From: Leptotrichia sp. HSP-342
GTDB taxonomy: Bacteria > Fusobacteriota > Fusobacteriia > Fusobacteriales > Leptotrichiaceae
Assembly (NCBI RefSeq): GCF_041199995.1
Contig: NZ_CP165646.1
Span: 558,001 to 622,000 of the forward strand
DNA: 64,000 nucleotides
Direction of reading: 5' to 3'
The notes below the pieces were generated by a model. That model saw nothing but the letters and a program-made list of their open reading frames with translations. It was not told where the DNA came from and did no database searches. This document shows positions 8,978 to 17,692 of the stretch, piece by piece. Both the position numbers and the translations under genes were made by a program. The stretch's first letter is position 1; every line of letters starts with the position of its first letter.

Positions 8978-9083
8978 CATCAGGATTTAAGTTATTAAAC
9001 AAGTTTAATGAATAAAAAACTTGAAAAATTAAGATTATAATTGTAAAATACATTAAACAAAATAAATTTAAAATGGAGGAAAT

Positions 9084-9197
9084 ATGAGAAAGCTTTTGAT
9101 ATTGGTCTTATTGGCTTTAGCTTTAAGTTCGTGCTTATCAGCTAATGTAGGTGTTGGACCAGGTGGATTGCATGGTGGAGTTGGAGTTTATTTCTAG
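9084..9197 (+). CDS. Tiny putative lipoprotein (37 aa)
   Basis: The product of 37 residues has a basic start, a hydrophobic core and a lipobox LSSC with Cys17. After removal of the signal sequence only about 20 residues would remain, rich in Gly and Val (VGVGPGGLHGGVGV). A strong GGAGGAA ribosome site lies just upstream. The next gene encodes a similar peptide, which argues that both are real. Function is unknown. Confidence 0.65.
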   Translation: MRKLLILVLLALALSSCLSANVGVGPGGLHGGVGVYF

Positions 9198-9244
9198 ATT
9201 TTAAGCCAACTAAATGGAAAAAATTTTTTAAGAGGTGAGATAAA

Positions 9245-9355
9245 ATGAAAAAACTAATTATTTTGATTATGATTTTGTTCACGCTTGCGGCTTGCAGCAG
9301 TACTGGAAAAGGGACAAATTCGATTCATGTTGGAGTAGGTGTTTCAGGACTTTAA
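9245..9355 (+). CDS. Tiny putative lipoprotein (36 aa), paralogue of the preceding one
   Basis: The product of 36 residues has a signal sequence ending in the lipobox LAAC (Cys17) and a mature tail of about 20 residues ending HVGVGVSGL, which echoes the HGGVGV tail of the gene just upstream. GAGGTGAG provides a ribosome site. The close spacing (47 nt) suggests cotranscription with that gene and possibly with the NfeD/SPFH pair. Function is unknown. Confidence 0.65.
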   Translation: MKKLIILIMILFTLAACSSTGKGTNSIHVGVGVSGL

Positions 9356-9400
9356 GATTTTGTAGCTGAAGTATTTATCAGAAAAAAAGGAGAGAGAAAA

Positions 9401-9826
9401 ATGGGAGCATTATTTTGGGCAATTTTGTCAGGAATAACAGCAATTCTGGAAATAATTATTCCAGGGCTTGTAACAATTTGGTTTGCACTTTCAGCTTTAA
9501 TTGTAATGTTTCTTGCAAATTTTATAGAAGATTCGCTAATACAGTTTTTAATATTCGCTGTACTTTCGGTAATTTTCCTAATATTTACACGTCCAGTCTT
9601 GAGAAAATACATTGAATCGCAAAGAAAGACAAATTTTGATGCGAGCATGAAAGGGACTGATGTAAAAATTGAAAAAGTAGTCGATACTAAACAAGCTGAA
9701 AAGGAATATGAAGTAAAATTTAAAGGATCCATTTGGACAGGAGTAAGCGAGGAAATATTGTCAAATGGAGAAATTGTTAAAATTAAAGGTTTTAAAGGCA
9801 ACAAGATAATTCTTGAAAGAAAGTAA
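9401..9826 (+). CDS. NfeD-family membrane protein
   Basis: The protein of 141 residues has two to three N-terminal membrane helices (about residues 5-65) followed by a short C-terminal beta-barrel (OB-like) domain at about 80-141, with the family pattern of a Gly/Val-rich strand (KGSIWTGVSEE) and GEIVKIKGFKGNKIILE. This is the short, YbbK-like NfeD class that lacks the ClpP-type protease domain. NfeD proteins work with SPFH proteins in membrane microdomain organisation, and such a partner is the next gene, 35 nt downstream. Confidence 0.88.
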   Translation: MGALFWAILSGITAILEIIIPGLVTIWFALSALIVMFLANFIEDSLIQFLIFAVLSVIFLIFTRPVLRKYIESQRKTNFDASMKGTDVKIEKVVDTKQAEKEYEVKFKGSIWTGVSEEILSNGEIVKIKGFKGNKIILERK

Positions 9827-9861
9827 TAATTTTTTAAATAAAAATAGGAGGTAATATTATT

Positions 9862-10776
9862 ATGTACTGGACTTTACCATTAATAGTTATTCTTATTGTA
9901 ATAGCGTTAATTTACATTTTTAAATCAATAAAGATTGTACCGGAATCACGTGTACTTATAATTGAAAAATTGGGAAAATACGATAGATCTTTAAATTCAG
10001 GACTTAGTTTTCTGAATCCATTTTTTGACAGGGTTGCAAGAAGCGTTTCTTTAAAAGAACAAGTTGTGGATTTTCCGCCTCAGCCTGTTATTACAAAGGA
10101 TAACGCCACAATGCAAATTGATACAGTTGTTTATTTTCAGATAACTGATCCAAAGCTGTATACTTATGGAGTAGAGCGTCCACTTTCAGCAATTGAAAAT
10201 TTGACAGCGACAACTTTGAGAAATATTATTGGAGATATGACAGTTGATCAGACATTGACTTCAAGAGATATTATCAACACAAAAATGCGTCAAGAACTGG
10301 ATGATGCCACAGATCCTTGGGGAATAAAAGTAAACCGTGTGGAATTGAAAAGCATCTTGCCGCCAGCTGACATTCGTGTAGCAATGGAAAAGGAAATGAA
10401 GGCAGAACGTGAAAAAAGGGCAAACATTCTGGAAGCACAAGCAAAAAGGGAAGCGGCAATCTTGGTTGCAGAAGGAGAAAAACAGGCTGCAATTTTAAGA
10501 GCAGAAGCTAAAAAAGAACAGCAGATAAAAGAAGCAGAAGGGCGTGCAGAAGCAATCTTATCAATTCAAAAAGCACAAGCAGAAGCATTGAAACTGTTAA
10601 ACGAAGCTGCACCAACAAAAGAGGTATTGTCATTAAAAGGAATGGAAACATTTGAAAAAGTAGCAGATGGAAAATCAACAAAAATCATTATTCCAAGCGA
10701 GTTACAAAATCTGGCTGGAATGGTTACAGCATTTTCGGAACTTGCTAAAAAAGATAAAGATGTGGAACAAAAATAG
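9862..10776 (+). CDS. SPFH/stomatin-like membrane protein (QmcA type)
   Basis: A single N-terminal membrane helix (residues about 3-20) is followed by the SPFH band-7 domain (about 25-185, with PESRVLIIEKLGKYDRS and the DNATMQIDTVVYFQI block). A long Ala/Glu-rich coiled coil comes next (KAEREKRANILEAQAKREAAIL), then a short C-terminal tail. Such proteins oligomerise into large membrane cages or scaffolds and modulate protease activity. Its pairing with NfeD is the common conserved arrangement. AGGAGG lies just upstream of the start. Confidence 0.93.
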   Translation: MYWTLPLIVILIVIALIYIFKSIKIVPESRVLIIEKLGKYDRSLNSGLSFLNPFFDRVARSVSLKEQVVDFPPQPVITKDNATMQIDTVVYFQITDPKLYTYGVERPLSAIENLTATTLRNIIGDMTVDQTLTSRDIINTKMRQELDDATDPWGIKVNRVELKSILPPADIRVAMEKEMKAEREKRANILEAQAKREAAILVAEGEKQAAILRAEAKKEQQIKEAEGRAEAILSIQKAQAEALKLLNEAAPTKEVLSLKGMETFEKVADGKSTKIIIPSELQNLAGMVTAFSELAKKDKDVEQK

Positions 10777-10785
10777 GATATATGG

Positions 10786-10815
10786 GACTGGACAAAATGT
10801 CCAGTCTTTTTTTTT
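10786..10815 (+). terminator. Strong terminator after the NfeD/SPFH operon
   Basis: GACTGGAC and GTCCAGTC form a perfect 8-bp stem around a 5-nt loop, followed by nine T residues. Confidence 0.9.
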
Positions 10816-11371
10816 GAAAATTTTTAAATTACATATATTGTAATAATATAATCTTGAAAAAAATAGTTTTATACTAAATTTGATTTAAAATTTTTATAAT
10901 AGGTTAATTTATAGTTATTCAAGTAAATTATTTTTTATATATTTTGATTAATAAATATTTTTTCATACTATTATGTTTTTTCTTTTTATTCTCGTAGGAT
11001 TGCTCATTGCCGCAAAACCTTATCTTGCAGTAAAGGTTTATCCTGATAATCAAAATATTTGGCAAGATTGCTACGCAATAACCTATGGCTAGTCTACCAC
11101 ATTTTTCTGCACTGAAAAAAAACTCGCTATACTCAGACAGTTTTGTCAGCACAGAAAAATGTTCCGACGGGTTATTTATACTAGAATCTGATTGAAAAAT
11201 GAAAATTATATTTTAACTATTTTAAATATACCCTTTATTAGAAAAGTTTGTAATAATTTCATTATTTAAACAGGAAATAGTATTATTTTGATAGATAAAA
11301 GAGTTCAAATATAATTTGAAAAAGATTAAAAAAAAATTTTTTTTATAATAAAAAATTAAAAAGCTTTTCTA
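10816..11371. other. Intergenic spacer with a GC-richer block and inverted repeats
   Basis: About 550 nt without a convincing gene. Within AT-rich flanks, 10990-11175 is visibly richer in G and C. It contains a 17-nt inverted repeat with two mismatches (11099-11115 and 11146-11162) and a shorter hairpin, AAACCTT/AAGGTTT-like, near 11018-11042. A 74-codon minus-strand reading frame (10928-11152) spans it, but no ribosome site or recognisable family supports it as a gene. A repeat remnant, small mobile element or structured RNA are all possible. Confidence 0.4.
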
Positions 11372-11399
11372 TTGACAAATTGAAAAAATGGGGTAACAT
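11372..11399 (+). promoter_or_regulatory. Promoter of the nanE-PTS operon
   Basis: TTGACA (11372-11377) and TAACAT (11394-11399) are 16 nt apart, 45 nt ahead of nanE. The weak -10 would suit a regulated promoter; no operator could be assigned. Confidence 0.6.
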
Positions 11400-11444
11400 A
11401 GGAATATAAGAAAGATTAATTGAAAGATAAAAGAAGGTGTAATT

Positions 11445-12140
11445 ATGAGTAAAGAAAAATTATTGGAAAAATTAAAAGGGAAATTGATTGTTTCGTGCCA
11501 GGCATTGCCTGGAGAACCTCTTTATATAGAAAATGGGACTATAATGCATCTTATGGCTATTGCGGCAGAACAGGCTGGAGCTGCGGGAATAAGAACTAAT
11601 GGAATAAGAGATATTGAAGAAATCAAAAAAAACTTAGATTTACCTGTTATAGGATTAATCAAAAAGCAATATGAAGGATTTCCTCAGCATATAACTGTAA
11701 CGATGAAGGAAATAGATGATTTAGTGAAAGCTAAAGCCGATATAATTGCACTAGACTGTACAATGAGAGAACGTCCTGAAGCAAAAACAATAAATGAATT
11801 TATAAAAAAAATTAGGGAAAAATATCCTGATGTGCTATTAATGGCAGATATTTCAACATTTGAAGAAGGTGTGAATGCTGAGAAAGCTGGTGTAGATTTT
11901 GTAGGAACAACACTTAGTGGCTATACTCCCTATAGTAAAAAATCAGAAGGGCCTGACTTTGAATTAGTAGAAAATCTTGCTAAAACACTTCGTATTCCAA
12001 TAATAGCAGAAGGAAAAATACACGAGCCGAAGCAGGCAAAAAAAATGCTGGAATTGGGTGCATTTGCAGTAGTTGTCGGAGGAGCTATAACAAGACCTCT
12101 TGAAATTGCTCAAAGATTTGTTAGGGGAATTGAGAAATAA
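11445..12140 (+). CDS. nanE: N-acetylmannosamine-6-phosphate 2-epimerase
   Basis: NanE converts ManNAc-6-phosphate to GlcNAc-6-phosphate, feeding sialic acid or ManNAc carbon into the GlcNAc pathway. The TIM-barrel protein of 231 residues shows the family blocks [36 protein letters not shown], the phosphate-binding [10 protein letters not shown] and [10 protein letters not shown]. Its length is typical. The gene pairs with a PTS permease 104 nt downstream; no sialate lyase or kinase is present here. This suggests uptake of ManNAc (or a related sugar) as its 6-phosphate, which would bypass the kinase. Confidence 0.95.
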   Translation: MSKEKLLEKLKGKLIVSCQALPGEPLYIENGTIMHLMAIAAEQAGAAGIRTNGIRDIEEIKKNLDLPVIGLIKKQYEGFPQHITVTMKEIDDLVKAKADIIALDCTMRERPEAKTINEFIKKIREKYPDVLLMADISTFEEGVNAEKAGVDFVGTTLSGYTPYSKKSEGPDFELVENLAKTLRIPIIAEGKIHEPKQAKKMLELGAFAVVVGGAITRPLEIAQRFVRGIEK

Positions 12141-12231
12141 AAATTAGTAATTAAAAATAAATATTATAGAAAGGAAATTATTGAAACTGTTTTAGAAAAT
12201 AACAAAGAGAGGAGGAAATATAATATTTTAA

Positions 12232-12267
12232 ATGGTTTCAATATATGGTATATGCTATGAAAAATAA
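12232..12267 (+). CDS. Possible 11-residue leader peptide overlapping the PTS gene start
   Basis: An ATG at 12232 opens MVSIYGICYEK and stops at 12265-12267, just past the likely PTS start at 12257. The strong GAGGAGG site at 12208-12214 is nearer to this ATG (17 nt) than to the PTS ATG, so translational coupling is conceivable. This is inference from spacing only. Confidence 0.3.
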   Translation: MVSIYGICYEK

Positions 12268-13876
12268 TGGAATTTTTGCAGTATTACAGAAAATAGGTAG
12301 GGCTTTTATGTTACCTATCGCAGTATTGCCAATGGCGGGAATACTTTTAGGGGTGGGAGGTTCTTTTACGAATCCTGTCCTTATAAAAACATATAATTTA
12401 ACTTTTCTTGAACCGGGAACGCCGTTAAATTATCTTATGCAGCTGTTTTCTAATGTAGGGTTGTTTGTTTTTGCAAATTTACCTTTACTGTTTGCGGTTG
12501 GTGTAGCTATAGGGCTTGCGAATAAAAATAAAGAAACTGCCGCTTTATCGGCTGTTTTAGGATTTTTGCTTTTTCACACTATAATAGGGACAATTTTGAG
12601 TTTTAAAGGGATAACTCCTGATTCAGTAACTTATGATGCTCTTATTGGAAAAGGGTTGAGTGAAGCTGCGGCAAGAGGAACAGCGGCATTGTATGCAAAA
12701 GAACTTGGAATATTTACATTACAGACAGGTGTGTTTGGTGGTATCGTATGTGGTATTGTGGCTTCGGCAATTACAAACAAGTTTTCAGATAAAAAATTAC
12801 CTGATTATTTGGCATTTTTCAGCGGAAATAGATTTGTGCCAGTTATGACAATTATTTTATTTATTCCTTTGGCAGCAATATTTCCGTTTGTTTGGCCTAC
12901 AATCTTTATGGGAATTGTGAAAGCTGGAGAAATGTTTGCAGCTACAGGGGCTATAGGAACATTCTTCTATGGATTTACAATGAGATTGTTAAATGTATTT
13001 GGATTGCATCATGCGATATATCCTCTGTTCTGGTATACTCAGCTTGGAGGTTATCAGGAAGTGGGAGGACAGATGGTAGCAGGAGGGCAAAATATATTCT
13101 TTGCACAGCTTGCAGATCCGTCAGTAAAACATTTTAGTGCAGCGGCGACAAAAACAATGACAGGTGGATTTTTACCTATGATGTTTGGATTACCTGCAGC
13201 AGCTCTTGCAATGTACAGAACTGCAGATGACAAGAATAAAGCGGCTATAAAAGGAATATTGCTATCAGCCGCATTGACATCATTCCTTACAGGAATAACT
13301 GAACCGATAGAATTTACTTTCTTATTTGTAGCACCTGTATTATACGTAATTCATGCAGTGCTTGAAGGACTTGCCTATATGCTGATGTATGTGCTTAATG
13401 TGGCAGTAGGAATTACATTCTCAAGAGGAATTATAGATTTTACTTTCTTTGGACTTTTACAAGGAAATGCAAAGACTTCATATTACTGGATACTAATATT
13501 AGGCCCTGTATATGCACTTGTATATTACTTTGTGTTCAAAACATTAATTTTGAAATTTAACATTCTTACACCAGGTAGAGGAGATTCTGAAAATAAACTT
13601 TACACAAGAAAAGACTATAACGAAGCTAAAGAAAATACAGAACTTATAGACAATATAGTAGTTTCATTAGGAGGAGCAGAAAATATAGAAAATATAGATG
13701 CCTGCATTACAAGACTTAGAGTTACTGTAAAAGATGCTTCTATAGTTGCTAATGATGCGAGATGGAAAGAATTGCAGGCAAAAGGTGTAATTCGTTCTGG
13801 AAAAGGAATTCAAGTAGTGTATGGAACTCAGGCTGAAACATATAAAAATCAAATAAGAGAAAAATATAGAATATAA
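12257..13876 (+). CDS. PTS sugar permease, glucose/N-acetylglucosamine-type EIIBC
   Basis: The protein of about 539 residues joins a membrane EIIC domain of the glucose family (LPIAVLPMAGILLGVGG near the start; GITEPIEFTFLFVAP, the sugar-site signature) to a C-terminal EIIB domain whose phospho-cysteine is Cys483 in DACITRLRV. No EIIA domain is attached, so a separate EIIA must serve it. Linkage to nanE points to ManNAc or another amino sugar as substrate. The start is uncertain: ATGs at 12245 and 12257 both lie 30-40 nt after the only good ribosome site (12208-12214). The later ATG gives the more usual N-terminus. Confidence 0.9.
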   Translation: MKNNGIFAVLQKIGRAFMLPIAVLPMAGILLGVGGSFTNPVLIKTYNLTFLEPGTPLNYLMQLFSNVGLFVFANLPLLFAVGVAIGLANKNKETAALSAVLGFLLFHTIIGTILSFKGITPDSVTYDALIGKGLSEAAARGTAALYAKELGIFTLQTGVFGGIVCGIVASAITNKFSDKKLPDYLAFFSGNRFVPVMTIILFIPLAAIFPFVWPTIFMGIVKAGEMFAATGAIGTFFYGFTMRLLNVFGLHHAIYPLFWYTQLGGYQEVGGQMVAGGQNIFFAQLADPSVKHFSAAATKTMTGGFLPMMFGLPAAALAMYRTADDKNKAAIKGILLSAALTSFLTGITEPIEFTFLFVAPVLYVIHAVLEGLAYMLMYVLNVAVGITFSRGIIDFTFFGLLQGNAKTSYYWILILGPVYALVYYFVFKTLILKFNILTPGRGDSENKLYTRKDYNEAKENTELIDNIVVSLGGAENIENIDACITRLRVTVKDASIVANDARWKELQAKGVIRSGKGIQVVYGTQAETYKNQIREKYRI

Positions 13877-13881
13877 TTTTT

Positions 13882-13903
13882 ACAAATTTTATTTGTTTTT
13901 TGT
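13882..13903 (+). terminator. Weak terminator after the PTS gene
   Basis: ACAAAT and ATTTGT form a short AT-only stem followed by TTTTTTG; it is weak, so read-through is likely. Confidence 0.35.
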
Positions 13904-13910
13904 TTTAAAG

Positions 13911-13939
13911 TTCAAATTATACAAAAAATTTGATATAAT
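13911..13939 (+). promoter_or_regulatory. Promoter of holA
   Basis: TTCAAA (13911-13916) and a perfect TATAAT (13934-13939) are separated by 17 nt, 42 nt before the start codon. Confidence 0.5.
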
Positions 13940-13981
13940 TTTCTCAAGAAATAAAAAATAATTATAGACGTGAGGAAATAA

Positions 13982-14965
13982 ATGATTTATTTTATTGGAG
14001 GAAAAAAGCAAAGAGAATTTAAATATTTTGAACTTTTGGAGAAAATTCGGAAAGAAAATGTTGGAATTAGTGAAAGTTTTTTTGATGTGGATTTGAAGGA
14101 AAATGAAAAATTTTTGGAAAAAATAAATATTAATTCCATATTTTCAAGTCAGGAACTGGTTGTATTGAAAAGAGCAGAAAAGCTTAAAAATATTGAGGAA
14201 ATTTTGAAATACATAGCAAATCTTGAGATAGTAAATAAGGAAATTATTATTGATTATGACAAGGAAGATGGGAAATTTGGAGTAAAATTAAAAAAGCTGC
14301 TGGATGAATTTAGTAAAAATAAGCAAATGGAAGTTTTTTTATTTCAGAAGGAAACAGAAGAGGAAATACGGGCTTATGTTGTAAATGAACTGGATATAAA
14401 CGCAAGGGATGTGGCAATGCTTCTTGAAATGATAGGGAGCAATCCGTTTAAGGTCAGAAATGAAGTTGCAAAAATTAAGATTTTTCTGGATGGAGAAAAG
14501 TTTGATATTGAAAAAATTAAAAATATTGTATCTATTGAAAAAGATTATCAAATTTATGAAATGACCCGAAACATATTGTTAAACAACCCAGCGGATGTAA
14601 TGAGATACTTGGAGCAAAAAAAAGAATATATGGGAATCTTGTATTCTCTTTACAATGAACTTGAAATAATGTACAAAATAAGCTCGTTAAAAGTGAAAGG
14701 GCGAAAATTCAGTAAAAATTACAACACTTTTAAAATTGAATTTGAAGAAATAAAGGAAATTTTTAAATCCAATAACAGAATCCCCAATTCCTATGTAATT
14801 TTCAAAAAAATAGAACTCGAACAAAACTACACAAATGCCAGTTTAAAAAAATTAGTTTTTAGATGCTGGGAAATCGAAAAAGATATAAAGACTGGTAAAA
14901 TAGAAATGGAAACAGGAGTTGAAATGTTAATTATGGAAATTTGCTCATTATTTAGAAAAAAATAA
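13982..14965 (+). CDS. holA: DNA polymerase III delta subunit
   Basis: HolA is the clamp-loader subunit that opens the sliding clamp. The 327-residue protein is divergent but matches the family in length and layout. An N-terminal AAA-like domain begins MIYFIGGKKQREFKY, with no Walker A motif, as expected for delta. The middle segment NELDINARDVAMLLEMIGSNPFKVRNEVAKI and the C-terminal collar (YEMTRNILLNNPADVMRYLEQ) are recognisable HolA blocks. It lies, as in many bacteria, near rpsT. Confidence 0.88.
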   Translation: MIYFIGGKKQREFKYFELLEKIRKENVGISESFFDVDLKENEKFLEKININSIFSSQELVVLKRAEKLKNIEEILKYIANLEIVNKEIIIDYDKEDGKFGVKLKKLLDEFSKNKQMEVFLFQKETEEEIRAYVVNELDINARDVAMLLEMIGSNPFKVRNEVAKIKIFLDGEKFDIEKIKNIVSIEKDYQIYEMTRNILLNNPADVMRYLEQKKEYMGILYSLYNELEIMYKISSLKVKGRKFSKNYNTFKIEFEEIKEIFKSNNRIPNSYVIFKKIELEQNYTNASLKKLVFRCWEIEKDIKTGKIEMETGVEMLIMEICSLFRKK

Positions 14966-15127
14966 TTTTAGAAATCCAAATATAAACATCGAACCAAGAT
15001 ATTTGAATAATTGATTTATAATTAGATTGCTTAAAAGCTATTTTAACTGCAACTGATAGAACTTCAACAAAAAAATTAAAGAATACGAATAAAATTTGAA
15101 AGTAAACATAAAAGAGGTGTATTTCTA

Positions 15128-15280
15128 ATGGGAATATTAAAAAAGATATGGGATATGCTGCCAGAAGGACGTCCAATTTGCGTGCCTAAGCCTGAAGCGT
15201 GGGGAGTAAAACAGGAGGAAGATAAGGAAAGAGATAAAGATTTAAAGAAGAAAGATGAGGCGGAAAAAGTAGAGAAATAA
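15128..15280 (+). CDS. Small charged protein of 50 residues, unknown
   Basis: A 50-codon frame with the ribosome site AGAGGTG 9 nt before its ATG encodes MGILKKIWDMLPEGRPICVP followed by a Lys/Glu/Asp-rich tail. A hairpin terminator follows after 56 nt, which supports a real short transcript. There is no signal peptide, membrane helix or recognised domain. The amphipathic first ten residues could bind membrane, but that is speculation. Confidence 0.5.
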   Translation: MGILKKIWDMLPEGRPICVPKPEAWGVKQEEDKERDKDLKKKDEAEKVEK

Positions 15281-15336
15281 AATTTATTGTAAAATTAAGT
15301 TTTAATACAAATTGATTATTCTCAGAAAATAATGGA

Positions 15337-15368
15337 AGAGGGTGCATTTAGACACTCTCTTTTTTATT
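15337..15368 (+). terminator. Terminator after the 50-residue gene
   Basis: GAGGGTG pairs with CACTCTC (one G-T pair) around a 10-nt loop and is followed by TTTTTTATTTT. Confidence 0.7.
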
Positions 15369-15465
15369 TTATAAGAGTTTTTATATTAAATTCTGTTTAA
15401 AGAAAGGATAATCTATGTTTTTAAAAGTAGTCCAAAATTTGGGGTATAGTCCAAGTTGTATAACA

Positions 15466-15505
15466 AAAAAGACTATCCTTAGATTGTGATAGTCTTTTAT
15501 TTTTG
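15466..15505. terminator. Terminator of rpsT (bidirectional)
   Basis: AAAGACTATC (15468-15477) and GATAGTCTTT (15488-15497) form a 10-bp stem flanked by an A tract on the left (a T tract for minus-strand rpsT) and T-rich sequence on the right. Confidence 0.8.
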
Positions 15506-15549
15506 TTAATCTTAAAAAAATTTTTTTAAAATCAATCAGTAGCAAAAAA

Positions 15550-15816
15550 TTAATTTGCCAATGAATTAACTTTTAATGTTAATCTAGATTTTTTTCTTGA
15601 TGCAGTGTTTTTCTTAATAACACCTTTTGTTACAGCTTTATCTAATTCTTTATATGCTACTTGTAATGCTGATTTAGCTTCGTCGACATTTTTAGCTTCA
15701 ACAGCGGCAAGCACTTTTTTTACGAAAGTTCTAGTTCTGCTTCTGATAGCTTGATTTCTAGCTGCATTTCTTTCACCAATAAAAACTCTTTTTTTAGATG
15801 ATTTTGAGTGTGCCAT
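15550..15816 (-). CDS. rpsT: 30S ribosomal protein S20
   Basis: The 88-residue, Lys/Arg-rich product matches S20 throughout: MAHSKSSKKR at the start, RNAARNQAIRSRTRTFVKK and the C-terminal GVIKKNTASRKKSRLTLKV. S20 binds 16S rRNA early in 30S assembly. A strong AAGGAG ribosome site lies 7 nt upstream. It is a single-gene unit on the minus strand, convergent with the small gene to its left. Confidence 0.97.
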   Translation of the reverse strand: MAHSKSSKKRVFIGERNAARNQAIRSRTRTFVKKVLAAVEAKNVDEAKSALQVAYKELDKAVTKGVIKKNTASRKKSRLTLKVNSLAN

Positions 15817-15984
15817 TTATTTCTCCTTTCAATAGTTTTACTTATAAAATAAATTGCTATATAGTTAAATATATTGCAAATTACACAATATATTATCATT
15901 TTTTTCAATAAAAATCAAGATATAAAGAATAATTTTTTCAATAGGTATATAAAAAAAGAAAGAGAAATTTTTTATTCAAATTCC

Positions 15985-16013
15985 TTGATAAATTTAGAAA
16001 AAATCTGTATAAT
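15985..16013 (+). promoter_or_regulatory. Promoter of gpmI
   Basis: TTGATA (15985-15990) and TATAAT (16008-16013) have a 17-nt spacer, 48 nt before the start codon. Confidence 0.8.
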
Positions 16014-16060
16014 AGACATAGGAAAAGAAAGTTATTTAAAAAATGGAAGGAAGAAAGATT

Positions 16061-17596
16061 ATGAAAAAAAGACCAGTAGTTTTAATAATTTTGGATGGAT
16101 GGGGGATGAATCATCATGATAATGAAGTTGATGGAGTAAAATTGGCTCATCCAGTTAATTTTAACAATTATCTTAAAGAATACCCTCATACTGAATTGAG
16201 AGCAGATGGAGAATTTGTTGGGCTGCCTGAAGGACAGTTTGGAAATTCTGAAGTTGGGCATACAAATATTGGTGCTGGAAGAGTAGTTTACCAAATGTTG
16301 CCAAAAATCTCAAAAGCTATTAAAGAAGGTACAATTTTAGAAAATAAAGTGTTATCAGATATTATGGAAACTACAAAAGCTAATGGAAAAGCTTTACATA
16401 TTACAGGATTAACTTCTGATGGTGGAGTTCACTGCCACATTGACCACTTAATTGGGTTAGTTGATATGGCTAAGAAAAAAGGACTTACAGAAGTTTATGT
16501 TCATGCGATTATGGATGGAAGAGATACTGCCCCTGAAAGTGGAGTAGAGTACTTGGCACAATTGCAAAAAGCATTGGATGAACTTGGTGTAGGAAAAATT
16601 GCTACAGTTGTTGGAAGATATTATGCAATGGATAGAGATAATAACTGGGATAGAGTGGAACTTGCCTACAATGCCCTAACTTCTGGGGAAGGAAACTTGG
16701 CAGCTACTGCTGATGAGGCAATCAGAAATTCTTATGCAGAAGGAATTACAGATGAATTTGTAAAACCTGTTAAAATTGGTTCAAAAGACAATGGCTTAAT
16801 TAAAGATGGAGATGGTGTAATTTTTGCAAACTTTAGACCTGATAGAGCTAGACAATTAACTAGAACATTTGTTGACCCTGAGTTTACTGGATTTACAAGA
16901 AAAGTTTATCCTAAAGTAAACTTTGCTACAATGGCTCAATATGATGCAACATTTAGTTCACCAGTGGCATTCCCGCCTGAAACAATTATAAATGGATTTG
17001 GGGAAGTTGTATCAAAAGCTGGATTAATTCAAGTAAGAACAGCAGAAACTGAAAAATATGCACACGTTACATTCTTCTTCAATGGTGGAAAAGAGGAGCC
17101 ATATCCAGGAGAAATTAGATTGCTGTCTGATTCACCAAAAGTTGCAACTTATGATTTACAGCCTGAAATGAGTGCTTATGAAGTTAAAGAAAACCTAATT
17201 AAAGAATTAAATACTGGAAAAGTTGACACAGTTGTATTAAACTTCGCAAATCCTGATATGGTTGGACATACAGGAAATGTTGATGCTGTTATTCAAGCTT
17301 GTCAAGCAGTAGATAACTGTACAGGACAAATTGTAAGAAAAGTATTAGAATTAGATGGTGCGGTATTAATTACAGCAGATCACGGAAATGCTGACTTATT
17401 AGTAAATCCTGAAACTAAAGAGCCTCATACAGCACACACTGTAAATCCAGTTCCATTCATTTTCATTACAAACGATATGAAGGACGCAAAATTGAGAACA
17501 GATGGAAAACTAGCTGATATTACTCCAACAATGCTTGATTTATTAGGATTAGAAAAACCAGCTGAAATGGATGGAAGCACATTAATTATAAAATAA
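16061..17596 (+). CDS. gpmI: 2,3-bisphosphoglycerate-independent phosphoglycerate mutase
   Basis: GpmI interconverts 3- and 2-phosphoglycerate in glycolysis through a phosphoserine intermediate, using two Mn ions. The 511-residue protein is full length. The first metal site is LILDGWG near residue 10, the catalytic serine is Ser63 in FGNSEVGHTNIGAGR, and the second metal cluster includes FANPDMVGHTGN and ITADHGNAD. The ATG at 16061 follows GGAAGGAAG; an ATG at 16043 would overlap that ribosome site and is rejected. It stands alone between its own promoter and terminator. Confidence 0.98.
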   Translation: MKKRPVVLIILDGWGMNHHDNEVDGVKLAHPVNFNNYLKEYPHTELRADGEFVGLPEGQFGNSEVGHTNIGAGRVVYQMLPKISKAIKEGTILENKVLSDIMETTKANGKALHITGLTSDGGVHCHIDHLIGLVDMAKKKGLTEVYVHAIMDGRDTAPESGVEYLAQLQKALDELGVGKIATVVGRYYAMDRDNNWDRVELAYNALTSGEGNLAATADEAIRNSYAEGITDEFVKPVKIGSKDNGLIKDGDGVIFANFRPDRARQLTRTFVDPEFTGFTRKVYPKVNFATMAQYDATFSSPVAFPPETIINGFGEVVSKAGLIQVRTAETEKYAHVTFFFNGGKEEPYPGEIRLLSDSPKVATYDLQPEMSAYEVKENLIKELNTGKVDTVVLNFANPDMVGHTGNVDAVIQACQAVDNCTGQIVRKVLELDGAVLITADHGNADLLVNPETKEPHTAHTVNPVPFIFITNDMKDAKLRTDGKLADITPTMLDLLGLEKPAEMDGSTLIIK

Positions 17597-17651
17597 TAGT
17601 TTTATAATTAAAAAATAATTTTAAAGACAATATAAAAACAGTATATTTAAA

Positions 17652-17692
17652 TAAATCTCTCTAAATTTATATAAAAAAGAGAGATTTTTTTG
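17652..17692 (+). terminator. Terminator of gpmI
   Basis: AATCTCTCT (17654-17662) and AGAGAGATT (17678-17686) form a perfect 9-bp stem followed by a run of T residues. Confidence 0.85.

Noticed and set aside
10928..11152. 74-codon minus-strand frame as a gene
   Set aside because: No ribosome site, signal or recognisable family, and it spans inverted repeats; treated as part of the unexplained intergenic block.
15415..15489. 24-codon plus-strand frame with a GGA-rich site upstream (MFLKVVQNLGYSPSCITKK...)
   Set aside because: It runs into the rpsT terminator hairpin and has no signal or domain; a repeat remnant is possible but cannot be shown from one copy.
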